Shown: positions 7,795 through 16,439 of the stretch, piece after piece
Numbering within the stretch: the first letter of the stretch is position 1
Layout: the number at the start of each line of letters is the position of its first letter
Origin: SAR202 cluster bacterium
Lineage (GTDB): Bacteria; Chloroflexota; Dehalococcoidia; Lucifugimonadales; UBA1123
Assembly: GCA_030752795.1 (NCBI GenBank)
Contig: JASMDM010000081.1
Location: 1 to 64,000, forward strand
Direction: 5' to 3'
DNA: 64,000 nucleotides
Made by a program: the position numbers and the translations under genes
The notes under the pieces: generated by a model
Told to the model about the DNA's origin: nothing
The model's input: the letters and a program-made list of their open reading frames with translations, nothing else
The model's database searches: none

Positions 7795-10043
7795 ATGGCA
7801 GTCAGGGAATACGAGCCAAACGCGGTTCTGTCCACGAAAGAGTTTAACGTCGTAGGAACACGCCCCGTCCGACACGACGGAGCGGACAAGGTTACCGGTC
7901 GAGCCCTTTACGGGGCGGACTTCGCAGCGGCTGGGCTGCTTCACGGGAAAGTCCTCAGGAGCCCTCACGCCCACGCTGTCATCAAGTCCATCGACACCTC
8001 TAAAGCCGAAGCCCTCGACGGGGTCCACGCTGTCGTGACGGCCGCAGACTACCCCGATTCCGGCGGCGACAACGCCGCCAAGTGCATGCGCGACAACCTG
8101 ATGGCGTCGGACAAGGCGCTCTATCAGGGGCACGCGATCGCGGCGGTCGCGGCAATCAACGCCCACGTCGCCGAAGAAGCCATCACGCTGATCGAGGTTG
8201 AGTACGACGCACTGCCAGCGGTCCTGACCGCGCCGGACGCGATGAAAGACGGCGCTCCGCTGCTGCACGAGACCTTGCGGACCGACGACCTTGGCGAAAC
8301 CGGCGACAAGACCACCAACGTAGCGTACCACCTGCGGCAGAAGCTGGGCGACACCCAAGGCGGATTCGCGGCAGCCGACGTTGTAATCGAGCGCGAGTTC
8401 AACACGAAAACGGTCCACCAGGGATACATCGAGCCCCACAACTCGACCGCTCTCTGGAACAACGACGGCCGGCTCCAGATCGCAGCACCCAGGGCGCGTT
8501 CACAGTCCACGACACGCTGGCGCAAGCGTTGGACCTTCCCGTGTCGCAGATCAAGGTCACTCCGATGGAAATCGGCGGCGAATTCGGTGGCAAGATCCCG
8601 ACTTACCTGGACTCGACGGCGGCGCTGTTGTCGAAGAGGTCCGGGCGACCCGTGAAGATTTTGATGAGCCGCAAGGACCTGTTCGAGGCTACCGGCCCGA
8701 CGTCGGGAAGCCACATGACGATCAAGATGGGCGCGACCAACGACGGCAAGATCGTCGCGGCGGCCGCGAACCTCGAGTTCGAAGCCGGGGCCTATCCCGG
8801 GTCGGCGGTCGGAATGGCCGCGATGTGCGTCTTCACGGCGTACGTGATTCCGAACGTTCTCATCGACGGCTACGATGTCGTCACCAACAAGCCCAAGGCA
8901 GAGCCCTACCGTGCGCCCGGCGCTCCCAACGCGGCTTACGCGGCGGAATAAGTGGTAAACGAGCTCGCGGCCGAACTCGGGCTGGACCCGATCGACTTCC
9001 GATTGAAGAACGCCGCTCACGAGGGCACTGTAAGGCCGGACGGTCTGAAGAACCCTCGAATCGGTTGCGTCGAGGTTCTCGAAACGATGAAGAACCATGC
9101 GCACTATGACACGCCGGTGGACGGTACGTACAAGGGACGAGGCGTGGCCATCGGTTTCTGGTTCAACATCGGCTTCGACTCCAGGTGCCACATCGGCGTG
9201 AACGCGGACGGCACGATCACGCTGGTCGAGGGCTCGACCGACATCGGCGGCTCGCGAACATCGATTGCCATGCAGGCGGCCGAAGTGCTCGGCATACCCG
9301 CGGAAAGCGTCCACCCGTCCGTCGCCGACACCGACACGGTGGGATACACGGCCATGACCGACGGAAGCCGCACGACATTCGAGACGGGCTGGGCTGCCTA
9401 CGAAGCGGCCCAAGACGCGAAACGCCAGATGACCGAGCGTGCTTCTCAGATCTGGGACGTTGACGGTGACGGCGTGTTCAAGTCCAAGTCGGACCCGGAG
9501 CTCAGCCTCAGTTTCGCTGACTTGTCGGCGCAGCTTTCGGCCACTGGCGACCCGATCACCGGGCGAGCGGCCGTCAATCCGCAGGGCGCGGGCGGCTCCT
9601 ACGCCGGAAACATCGTCGACGTCGACGTCGACCCGGACACGGGCAAGGTGACCGTTACCAGGTTCACCACGGTTCAAGATGCAGGCAAAGCCATCCACCT
9701 CAGTTACGTGGAAGGCCAGATGCAGGGCGGCAGCGTGCAGGGAATCGGCTGGGCGGTCAACGAAGAGTACTTCATGAACCCGGACGGTGGCATGGACAAC
9801 TCGTCGCTGCTAGATTACCGCATCCCGACGATCCTGGACCTGCCGATGATCGACACCGTCATCGTCGAGGTCGCAAATCCGGGGCACCCGTTCGGCGTTC
9901 GAGGCGTCGGGGAGGCCAACATCGTGCCGCCGCTGGCCGCTGTGGCGAACGCGGTCGCCGACGCGATCGGAACGCGCATGACCGAGCTGCCGATGAATCC
10001 GGCAGCGGTCAGGAGCGCGATTCGGAGCAAGAACGGCAACTAA
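7795..10043 (+). pseudogene. second coxL copy, disrupted
   Basis: Close paralogue of the upstream coxL in direct repeat, with a strong Shine-Dalgarno (GGAGGAGGAG) before ATG 7795. Two lesions break it. Near 8481, four bases are missing relative to the paralogue (GRLQI then WASTQGAF lost and shifted). At 8949-8951 a TAA falls in AAE-*-VVNELA where the paralogue has VESVVDDIA, so Ser has become stop. The rest is well preserved, including EFGGK, EPYRAPGAPNAAY and GVRGVGEAN. The 22-residue stretch before the stops keeps full similarity, so the damage looks recent. A functional heterodimer from fragments is conceivable but unlikely. Confidence 0.85.
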
Positions 10044-10107
10044 CGATCGACGAGACCGCCCGAGCACCGAGCTCGTTTCTCCGACTCAGCGAATGAACCT
10101 TGCAATC

Positions 10108-10143
10108 CGCGCGCCAGGTTCGTATCATCGAATCTGGCGCGCG
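10108..10143. repeat. 15-bp stem hairpin between coxL copy and moaD-like gene
   Basis: Arms 10108-10122 and 10129-10143 pair over 15 bp with one G-T wobble around a TATCAT loop. No T-run follows, so it is not a textbook terminator. It could be a processing or mRNA-stabilising structure, or an operator for the downstream genes. Confidence 0.6.
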
Positions 10144-10185
10144 CTTATTCAGGGCAATGGCCCCTGGATATATGGAGGTTAGACT

Positions 10186-10449
10186 ATGGCTACTGTCTTC
10201 ATCCCTTCGTTGATGCAGAAGCTGACCGACGGCAAGGTCAACCTCGAGATACCCGGCGCGACCGTGCGTCAAATAATCGAGAATTTGGAAAGCAAACACC
10301 CAGGCATGAAAGATCGCCTGGTGGACGGCAACCAGGTCAAGGGCAACATCTCGGTCGCCGTGAACGGCGAGATCACCACGCTGGGCATGTTGCAGAAAGT
10401 GGGCGAAGACAGCGAAGTGCACTTCGTGCCCGCGATCGGCGGCGGCTGA
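10186..10449 (+). CDS. MoaD/ThiS-like small sulfur-carrier protein
   Basis: An 87-residue ubiquitin-fold protein ending PAIGGG, the Gly-Gly tail that is adenylated and thiocarboxylated in MoaD and ThiS. The core (ATVRQIIENLESKHPGMKDRL, then ISVAVNGE) fits the MoaD family. A GGAGG precedes ATG 10186. Its place directly after two molybdoenzyme large subunits suggests a role in pterin sulfuration for that enzyme, or as sulfur donor in the neighbouring pathway. No MoaE or MoeB homologue is in the window, so partners must be encoded elsewhere. Confidence 0.85.
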   Translation: MATVFIPSLMQKLTDGKVNLEIPGATVRQIIENLESKHPGMKDRLVDGNQVKGNISVAVNGEITTLGMLQKVGEDSEVHFVPAIGGG

Positions 10450-10554
10450 GACACCGCGACGGATTAGGCGAGGAGGGGGCGTCCTCGAACGATTGGTGTG
10501 GATGCGAACGCCCGGCAACAACAAGAAACCAAACTAGGCAGAAGGAGCACCTCA

Positions 10555-11478
10555 GTGACCGAAAAAGAGATCAAAGGGGTCGTCATCCCAATCCTCACGC
10601 CGCTCAAGGCGGACGAGACAGTGGACGTACAGTCGCTGCGCCGATTGGTCGACTACCTCATCGACAACGGCGTGCACGGCATCTGGGCTTCGGGCACCAC
10701 CGGCGAGTTCGGCAACCTGCCGGATGACGAACGCGTGCGAAGCATCGACGCGGTTGTGGAGCAGGTTGACGGGCGAGTCCCGGTGATCGGCAACATCTCC
10801 GGCGCAAGCACCGAGCTGTCGATCTCGCTGGCCAACGGGGTTCGTGAGAGCGGACTCGACGGGATCGCCGCCACGCCGCCGTACTATTACCCCAGCGGTC
10901 AAGACGAGCTCCTGGACCACTATCGCTACATTCAGGATCGAGTCGGCCAACCACTGTGGGTGTACAACATCCCGCAGACAGTCAAGACCGCGGTCGCGCC
11001 CGGCACCGTCGCGACGCTTGCCAGTGAAGGCGCCGTCGTGGGCGTCAAGGACAGCTCGGGCGCCGGTGAGCTTCTCGCTCAACTCAACGTCCTCTGCGAG
11101 CAGGGCGACATCGACCTGCTTCGCTTCCTGGGCACTCAGTTCCGCATCACCAACACCGCCGGTGTGGGCGTGCACGGCGTGATCCCAGGCATCGGCAACC
11201 TGATTCCGGACGCGTGCTCGCGCGGCTGGGAAGCCGGTGTGGCGGGCGACGCCGACACGGTCAGAGAGTGCAACGCCATACTGGTGGCCGCTTCCAAGAT
11301 CAGTCTCGTGGCCAAGGGCGGCGGACCGAACGCGGCAAGCTTCGGCGGAATGAAGTCGGCCCTCAAGATCATGGGTGTCATCGACACCGACACTTTGTCG
11401 AGGCCGATGCGACAACTCACCGACGAAGAGAAGCTCGAGATCCCGGCAATCCTCAAGGAGCTCGGTCTCGCGAATTGA
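10555..11478 (+). CDS. DapA-family (dihydrodipicolinate synthase-like) lyase/aldolase
   Basis: TIM-barrel Schiff-base enzyme of 307 residues. GTTGEF (48-53) is the pyruvate/carboxylate-binding loop, Y137 lies in VYNIP, and K165 in GVKDSSG is the Schiff-base lysine. The start is GTG 10555, preceded by GAAGGAG; the in-frame codons back to 10498 are not needed. Many members are catabolic aldolases, hydratase-aldolases or sugar-acid lyases rather than lysine-biosynthetic enzymes, and the catabolic neighbourhood favours that. Its stop overlaps the TTG start of the next gene (TTGA), so the two are co-translated. Confidence 0.85.
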   Translation: MTEKEIKGVVIPILTPLKADETVDVQSLRRLVDYLIDNGVHGIWASGTTGEFGNLPDDERVRSIDAVVEQVDGRVPVIGNISGASTELSISLANGVRESGLDGIAATPPYYYPSGQDELLDHYRYIQDRVGQPLWVYNIPQTVKTAVAPGTVATLASEGAVVGVKDSSGAGELLAQLNVLCEQGDIDLLRFLGTQFRITNTAGVGVHGVIPGIGNLIPDACSRGWEAGVAGDADTVRECNAILVAASKISLVAKGGGPNAASFGGMKSALKIMGVIDTDTLSRPMRQLTDEEKLEIPAILKELGLAN

Positions 11479-12356
11479 GCGCTGAGGACTCGATAACGGA
11501 ACTTCCCGCCGACGGCGAAGACCGCTTCGTCGTCGTGCGGGGCGTGCGTCTTCGTTACGTGGACTGGGGCGGCGACGGACCGCTGATGCTCCTTCAGCAC
11601 GGCGACATGCGTACAGCGCGAAGCTGGGACGCCATGGTCCGCGACATTCGTCACGACTTTCACGTGCTGTCACTTGACGCCAAAGGCCACGGCGACAGCG
11701 AATGGCCCACGGAAGGCTACAAATTCGCCGAGCGAGTCCAAGACCTCGAGGCGTTCTGCGACACGCTGGGCCTTCGCAACATTCACGGCGTCGGCCATTC
11801 CAGCGGCGGGGTGGTCATGAGCTTGCTCGCGGACTCGCGGCCAGATATCTTCTCGCGCCTCACCTTGCTCGAGCCGATGGTGACCGTGGGCGAGGAATTC
11901 CAGCGCATGGTGTCCAAGCGCGCCGAGGGCCCGCGACGCACATGGCCGGATCGCCCGACCCTGTACGAGTACCTGAAAGCCCACCCGGTGACGGGGCGCT
12001 GGCGGGACGACGTCGTCCGCGACGTAGTGGCTCACGAGGCGATGGAGCTGCCCGACGGCTCGCTGGACATGAAGTGGGCAACCGCGTCGATGGACTGGGG
12101 CGAACGCGAGGGCGACTACGTCGATCTCAACCCGATCCTATGGCGGTTGGGCATTCCGATCATGTTCATCATGAGCGACGAACGCCGGCACGAACGGCCG
12201 TTCAGCGGGTTGGACCGAATGTCTCAAGAGCTGCCCGCGTTCAACGTGATCACGATCAACGACAGCAGCCACAACATGTACATGAACCGTCCCAGCGCAG
12301 TGTCCGGAGCGATACAGGCCTTCGTCCGCGGGGAGACGCTGCCGGGCGCCGTGTGA
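11475..12356 (+). CDS. alpha/beta-fold hydrolase
   Basis: Serine hydrolase of 293 residues. The nucleophile elbow is GHSSGG, the oxyanion strand is MLLQHGDM, and the catalytic His is in DSSHNMYM near the end. The start is TTG 11475, overlapping the previous stop. The open frame back to 11214 lies inside the DapA-like gene. It probably hydrolyses an ester, amide or C-C bond in the pathway served by the lyase and hydroxylase. The substrate is not readable from sequence. Confidence 0.85.
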   Translation: MSAEDSITELPADGEDRFVVVRGVRLRYVDWGGDGPLMLLQHGDMRTARSWDAMVRDIRHDFHVLSLDAKGHGDSEWPTEGYKFAERVQDLEAFCDTLGLRNIHGVGHSSGGVVMSLLADSRPDIFSRLTLLEPMVTVGEEFQRMVSKRAEGPRRTWPDRPTLYEYLKAHPVTGRWRDDVVRDVVAHEAMELPDGSLDMKWATASMDWGEREGDYVDLNPILWRLGIPIMFIMSDERRHERPFSGLDRMSQELPAFNVITINDSSHNMYMNRPSAVSGAIQAFVRGETLPGAV

Positions 12357-12359
12357 GAT

Positions 12360-12566
12360 TCAGAAGCGCGTTGGTCCGGAAGCCGTGGCTTTGATCTCGT
12401 CGCGTTCTCTCGGCGAGAGGCCGGTCCATGAGTCCGGATCAAACCTCCCCACGGCAACGGGATCAAAGGGCGGCCATACAGATTGACCGGATTTCTTTGT
12501 CGCCTTCTTGCCCATCGTTGGCAATTTCAGCGTGATGGTGATGGTCAACGTGTGGCTGGCCATCAT
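12360..12566 (-). CDS. possible small hypothetical protein
   Basis: A 68-residue open frame on the opposite strand in an otherwise empty gap, starting MMASHTLTITITLKLPTMGKK. GGAG lies 4-5 bases before the first ATG. The C-terminal half (WPPFDPVAVGRFDPDSW) has a protein-like composition. No family is recognised. It may be a chance frame. Confidence 0.3.
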   Translation of the reverse strand: MMASHTLTITITLKLPTMGKKATKKSGQSVWPPFDPVAVGRFDPDSWTGLSPRERDEIKATASGPTRF

Positions 12567-12652
12567 TCACTCCGCGTCCGGTTGATGTAACCTGTATAGA
12601 GTGTTATGGTGGTTATATAAGTCATGATAGCCGGCCCACTCTAACCTGTCCA

Positions 12653-12675
12653 GTATTCTTTGCGGGTTAGAATAC
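12653..12675. promoter_or_regulatory. candidate operator, GTATTCT-N9-AGAATAC
   Basis: A perfect 7-base inverted repeat (12653-12659 and 12669-12675) centred 34 bases before the CGNR regulator start. The heptamer AACCTGT occurs at 12589-12595 and 12643-12649. The position is typical of an autoregulatory operator. Confidence 0.45.
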
Positions 12676-12697
12676 CAGACACGAGGGAGGAACGCAC

Positions 12698-13330
12698 GTG
12701 ACAAGCGACTTGGGCAAGCTTCCGGAATACGAAATCATCGTAGGAGCCCTGTGCCTCGACTTCGTCAATACGCTTGAAGATCGCCCCTCGCCCGAGCCGG
12801 TCGAGCGCCTGCAACGCTATCCGGACGTGCTCGAGTGGGCCAAGCAGGCCGGAGCGTTGACCGATGACCAGGTGAACTCCCTTCTGGACATCGCGGCAGA
12901 CGACATGGGCGCCGCGGCGATCGCCGTCGTCGGATTCCGAGACCTGCGCGAATCGATGTACCGAATCTTCGTTGCCGTCGCGTGGGGCGAGAGTCCGGCC
13001 GCGGCCGACATCGACACGCTGAATGCCGCGCTCGCCGATGCTCTCGCCCCGAGTTACCTCGTTCCCAAAGGCGGTCGCTTCGTCATCTCCTGGCGAGACG
13101 ACACCGAGGCGCTCGATCGCGTGGTATGGCCGATCGTTCGTTCCGCGGTGGATCTCCTGACATCCGATCTGCTCGACCGGGTAACTTTATGCAGCGGCCA
13201 GACTTGCGAATGGATATTCCTGGACGAATCTCGCAATCACAGTCGCCGATGGTGCGACATGAAGACGTGCGGCAATCAGGCGAAAGCCCGGGCGTTCTAT
13301 CGACGATCGAAAGCGCAGGGCGCCAATTAA
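12698..13330 (+). CDS. CGNR zinc-finger transcriptional regulator
   Basis: A 210-residue protein with the N-terminal ABATE ligand-binding-like domain (ALCLDFVNTLEDR at 17-29) and a C-terminal CGNR zinc finger. Cys 165, 170, 186 and 191 lie in CSGQTC and RRWCDMKTCGNQAKARAFYRR. GTG 12698 follows GAGGGAGG. It lies 341 bases after the hydrolase and probably regulates itself and the catabolic genes, perhaps through the inverted repeat just upstream. The target is inferred only from position. Confidence 0.9.
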   Translation: MTSDLGKLPEYEIIVGALCLDFVNTLEDRPSPEPVERLQRYPDVLEWAKQAGALTDDQVNSLLDIAADDMGAAAIAVVGFRDLRESMYRIFVAVAWGESPAAADIDTLNAALADALAPSYLVPKGGRFVISWRDDTEALDRVVWPIVRSAVDLLTSDLLDRVTLCSGQTCEWIFLDESRNHSRRWCDMKTCGNQAKARAFYRRSKAQGAN

Positions 13331-13363
13331 CGAGATTCAAGAATCGCGCCGGACAAAGGTAGA

Positions 13364-13732
13364 GTGATGCATCGAAGCAAACTGTCAGGAATATTGATCG
13401 ACTGCGACGAGGAATCTATGGAGGCGGCAACCCGCTTCTGGAGTCAGGCGCTCGGAATGCCCGAGGCAGCTCCCCGCGATCCAGGCAGCCCATACGTAAA
13501 CTTCAAAGGCCGCGTCGACTCAATGCACGTCGAGATGCAGAAGATCGGCGACGCTAGCCGGGTCCACCTCGACGTCGAGGCGGAAGCGGAGCGTTTGGTG
13601 TCGCTGGGCGCACGCAAGAAAGAATTCATCCACACGTGGTGGGTGATGGAGGACCCGGCTGGGATGCCATCCTGCGTCATCCCGCAGGTATCCGATGGTT
13701 CTCTCAACGACGCCAACGTGTGGGAGGGTTGA
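13364..13732 (+). CDS. VOC-family (glyoxalase/dioxygenase-like) protein
   Basis: A single-module vicinal-oxygen-chelate protein of 122 residues: an N-terminal beta-alpha-beta with ESMEAATRFWSQALGM, then RVHLDVEAEAERLVSLGA and WVMEDPAGMPSCVI. Such proteins dimerise to hold a divalent metal for isomerase, lyase or extradiol cleavage chemistry. Potential ligands are H in RVHLDV and E in VMEDPAG. It starts at GTG 13364 or ATG 13367. It follows the CGNR regulator by 33 bases and is probably transcribed with it. Confidence 0.8.
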   Translation: MMHRSKLSGILIDCDEESMEAATRFWSQALGMPEAAPRDPGSPYVNFKGRVDSMHVEMQKIGDASRVHLDVEAEAERLVSLGARKKEFIHTWWVMEDPAGMPSCVIPQVSDGSLNDANVWEG

Positions 13733-14216
13733 CGTTCGTCGAGCAGGCTCTGCATCCGACGCGGCTGGCGGCGGTTTAGTGGGGCGAGCTCCCACGAAAG
13801 AAGCGGATTACTCAATAAAGAGCCGAACCAAAACTTGACGTGATTCGATGTTTGGATGCCCGCTTTAATGTCCACATAGGTACCAGTACGGGTCTGCATG
13901 GGTGCTGATAAGGGTCCGAATCATCAGCGCCGTTCAGTACCATCGAAAAGACCACTCCGAGAAAATTCCGACCGCCTGGCTTTCCCCGCTGTCCACCTTG
14001 CCAGGCATAATCTCGGCGCCGGCAATGTCACGATTCGGCCACGAGCTGGTAACCTCGACGCCGCAATGTCGGCAACGTGACATTCGGAGTGCCGCCCGGG
14101 TGATTTGATGCAGCTTCTTCCTCGTCTAATCTGAAGACGTCGTAGCTGAACCATCGCTTCTTCGCCTATCCGAATTGTCTTTGGTGTGGTGAATGGGCGT
14201 GAGTCCAGGGGGTATC
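13733..14216. other. gap holding only a gene fragment
   Basis: Nearly 500 bases between the VOC gene and the secreted protein. The only protein-like stretch is the minus-strand GFA-like fragment listed separately. No clear promoter or terminator is visible. Confidence 0.5.
13934..14083 (-). pseudogene. possible C-terminal fragment of a GFA-domain protein
   Basis: The minus-strand frame from ATG 14083 to TGA 13934-13936 encodes 49 residues. It begins MSRCRHCGVEVTSSWPNRD and ends IFSEWSFRWY. A CxxCG knuckle, then a short PAG/MPGKVD-like turn, then an aromatic IF-x-x-W ending is the pattern of the last third of glutathione-dependent formaldehyde-activating (GFA) proteins. The zinc-binding N-terminal two thirds are absent. 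I consider it a degraded remnant. Confidence 0.35.
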
Positions 14217-14699
14217 ATGAAAAGCTTGAAACTACTGTCCGTCATGTTTGTGTTTGCCGTCTTCTTGGCGGGAAGGTCCGTCGTATACGGGGGGCTGTCG
14301 TGGTCCGGCATGGACCCGATCATCGGGCTTCCGGACGGCTGGATCATCAACGTGGATTTTTCCGTCCCGCCCGGAACGTGGTGCAAGATCGACGGACCCA
14401 TCGACGTCAAAATCAGAGCGCCACACGGCTCGAAACTGATCGAAGAACAGGTCGGCCTCTGCGGCGTGACCACGGACACCGTGATGACGTACAGCAGGGA
14501 TGACACGTTCTCGGTCCAAGCGCGTTTCGGAACTGTCAACAGGAGCGAGAACTTCCCGTTCCAGGTCATGATCAGCGTCGATGGCGAAGAGCAAGCGACC
14601 TGCGCCGGTCGAGCCAAGCGCGGCGTCTCGTGCACCGTCGAACTCGACGACGATCTTGCGGATAGCAATAGCAACGCTCAGGGTCACCGAAAGCGCTGA
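14217..14699 (+). CDS. secreted protein of unknown function
   Basis: A 160-residue product from ATG 14217 with a GGGGG-rich site before it. The first 27 residues (MKSLKLLSVMFVFAVFLAG...) form a clear signal peptide. The mature part has four well-spaced Cys (in GTWCK, GLCGV, ATCAG, VSCTV), suggesting two disulfides in a beta-sandwich. The tail is acidic then basic. No family is recognised. It lies 150 bases before the histidine kinase; a sensory partnership is only a guess. Confidence 0.65.
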   Translation: MKSLKLLSVMFVFAVFLAGRSVVYGGLSWSGMDPIIGLPDGWIINVDFSVPPGTWCKIDGPIDVKIRAPHGSKLIEEQVGLCGVTTDTVMTYSRDDTFSVQARFGTVNRSENFPFQVMISVDGEEQATCAGRAKRGVSCTVELDDDLADSNSNAQGHRKR

Positions 14700-14848
14700 A
14701 CTCAACCTACCGATTATCGGATTGGTAGACTCGTTTTCGGCAATTTCGTTGAATTGAGGGCGGCTCTCAGAACCGTCGCCTCGATGGGTTAAATCGGACG
14801 CAACATCCAGTTAGGTTCGGCCCCGCCCTCAGGAAAGCCAACATAACC

Positions 14849-16366
14849 ATGAAGTTGGACACTCGGACAAACCTGTACATAGCCAGCGTTGCGACCGCGA
14901 TGGTGGTCGTTGCGGTTGCGTCGATAGTCCTGTGGCCCATCGCGCCGAACACTCCGCACGTGCTGATCGGGGAGATGCTGCTGGCGCTGGTGATCCTGGC
15001 GCAGCGATTCCCGATCCGATTTCAACGCCAAGCCGAGGCCACACTGGTTACGGTTCCCGTGTTCATGGCCGTGCTGATGGTGCATCCGGTTGAAGCCGTG
15101 CTGATCTCCGCCCTAGGTGTAGGTGTGGCTCAGCGATTGTGCCGGACGCCGGTGAAGGCCGTCGTGCTCAATTCCGGTGTCTTCGGGTTAGCCGCTGGCG
15201 CCGCGAGAGTCGCCTGGTACGGGCTCGGGCAAAGCAGCGGCACGTTGACGCTGACGCCGGTCCCGATGGCAACGGCGGCCGTTGCGGCGATGATCCAACA
15301 CGGCGTCAACCTGGGATTCGTCCTGGGCATGATATCGATTCGCAAGGGATTCGGGTTCCTCAAGGCTTGGTCGAAGACGTACACGTTCGAGGCGTTCCAA
15401 GAAGGCGGGCTGTTGACGCTGGGTCTGATCGGCGCGCTGCTCGTCGCACAGTCGTGGTGGGCCGGATCGCTGCTCGTAGTGCCCCTCGTCTTGGCCCGTT
15501 GGGGATTCGAACGGATCGTAACCGACGCCGCCGAGAAGACGCAGATGGCCGAAGAACTAAAAGCCAGCATCGACGAATTGAAGTTCGTGCAGGCGCAGCT
15601 CGTGCAATCCGCCAAGCTCACCAGCGTTGGCACCTTGGCCGCGGGAGTGGCACACGAGATCAACAACCCGATCTTCGCCATATCGGGTCGAACGGAGCTC
15701 CTTCTCAGAGGCAAGGACAAACACCTCGCCAGCGAGTCCGCCATCAACGACCTCCAGACCATCAAGGAGATGACCGACCGGATCACGACGATCGTTCGGC
15801 GCATCCTGGAATACTCACGAACCAACGACGAAACGACGGATTTCCAAGTCAACGGCGCGATGGAGAGCGCTGTCAGCCCGCTCACCGCGAAGTTCAACTC
15901 CAAGAACCTGGAGGTCGAACGCGAGTTCACGGTGTCGCCATCTGTGACAGGAATCGAAAACCAGATTCAACAGGTGTTCGTGAACCTGATCGGCAACGCG
16001 GTGGACGCCATCCCTGAGTGGGGCAAAATCACCCTCGGTTGCCACATAGAAGACGACATGGCGGTTGCCTACATCAAAGACAATGGCGTCGGGATACCGA
16101 AGGACATCCGCGAGAAGCTGTTCGAGCCGTTCTTCACAACCAAGGAACCCGGCAAAGGTACCGGCCTCGGGCTGTTCATATGCCACAAGATCCTCGCCGA
16201 GCAGGGAGGCGAGATCGGCCTCGACAGCGAGCAAGGCGAAGGCACGACTGCCTGGGTGAAGCTGCCGTTGTCGGCAACGGCCAGCGCCAGTCCCACAACC
16301 GAACTCGCTCAGTGGGGACTCGATCCCGACACGGCCCGATCGGTGGCGCTGAACCAGACGCGGTAG
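14849..16366 (+). CDS. membrane sensor histidine kinase
   Basis: A 505-residue kinase. Residues 10-215 form six to seven hydrophobic segments of a membrane sensor domain without a large extracytoplasmic loop. A coiled linker (TQMAEELKASIDELKFVQAQ) leads to the H box, GVAHEINNP, with H269. The N box is NLIGNAVDAI (N383), G1 is DNGVGIP (411-417), the F box is FEPFFTTK (425-432) and G2 is GKGTGLGL (435-442). All catalytic motifs are intact. No response regulator gene is adjacent, so it is an orphan by position. It may respond to a membrane-soluble signal or membrane state. Confidence 0.92.
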   Translation: MKLDTRTNLYIASVATAMVVVAVASIVLWPIAPNTPHVLIGEMLLALVILAQRFPIRFQRQAEATLVTVPVFMAVLMVHPVEAVLISALGVGVAQRLCRTPVKAVVLNSGVFGLAAGAARVAWYGLGQSSGTLTLTPVPMATAAVAAMIQHGVNLGFVLGMISIRKGFGFLKAWSKTYTFEAFQEGGLLTLGLIGALLVAQSWWAGSLLVVPLVLARWGFERIVTDAAEKTQMAEELKASIDELKFVQAQLVQSAKLTSVGTLAAGVAHEINNPIFAISGRTELLLRGKDKHLASESAINDLQTIKEMTDRITTIVRRILEYSRTNDETTDFQVNGAMESAVSPLTAKFNSKNLEVEREFTVSPSVTGIENQIQQVFVNLIGNAVDAIPEWGKITLGCHIEDDMAVAYIKDNGVGIPKDIREKLFEPFFTTKEPGKGTGLGLFICHKILAEQGGEIGLDSEQGEGTTAWVKLPLSATASASPTTELAQWGLDPDTARSVALNQTR

Positions 16367-16439
16367 CTGATTGAGATCACGCTCTGCAGACGCACGGCCA
16401 TGTCTAGTTGGCGCCGTTTCGGTTGACTCGAGATGATTA

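Noticed and set aside
409..10043. TGA or TAA recoding to explain internal stops
   Set aside because: Intact genes in the window end in TGA, TAA and TAG at conserved positions. The internal stops replace different amino acids (Arg, Ser, Trp).
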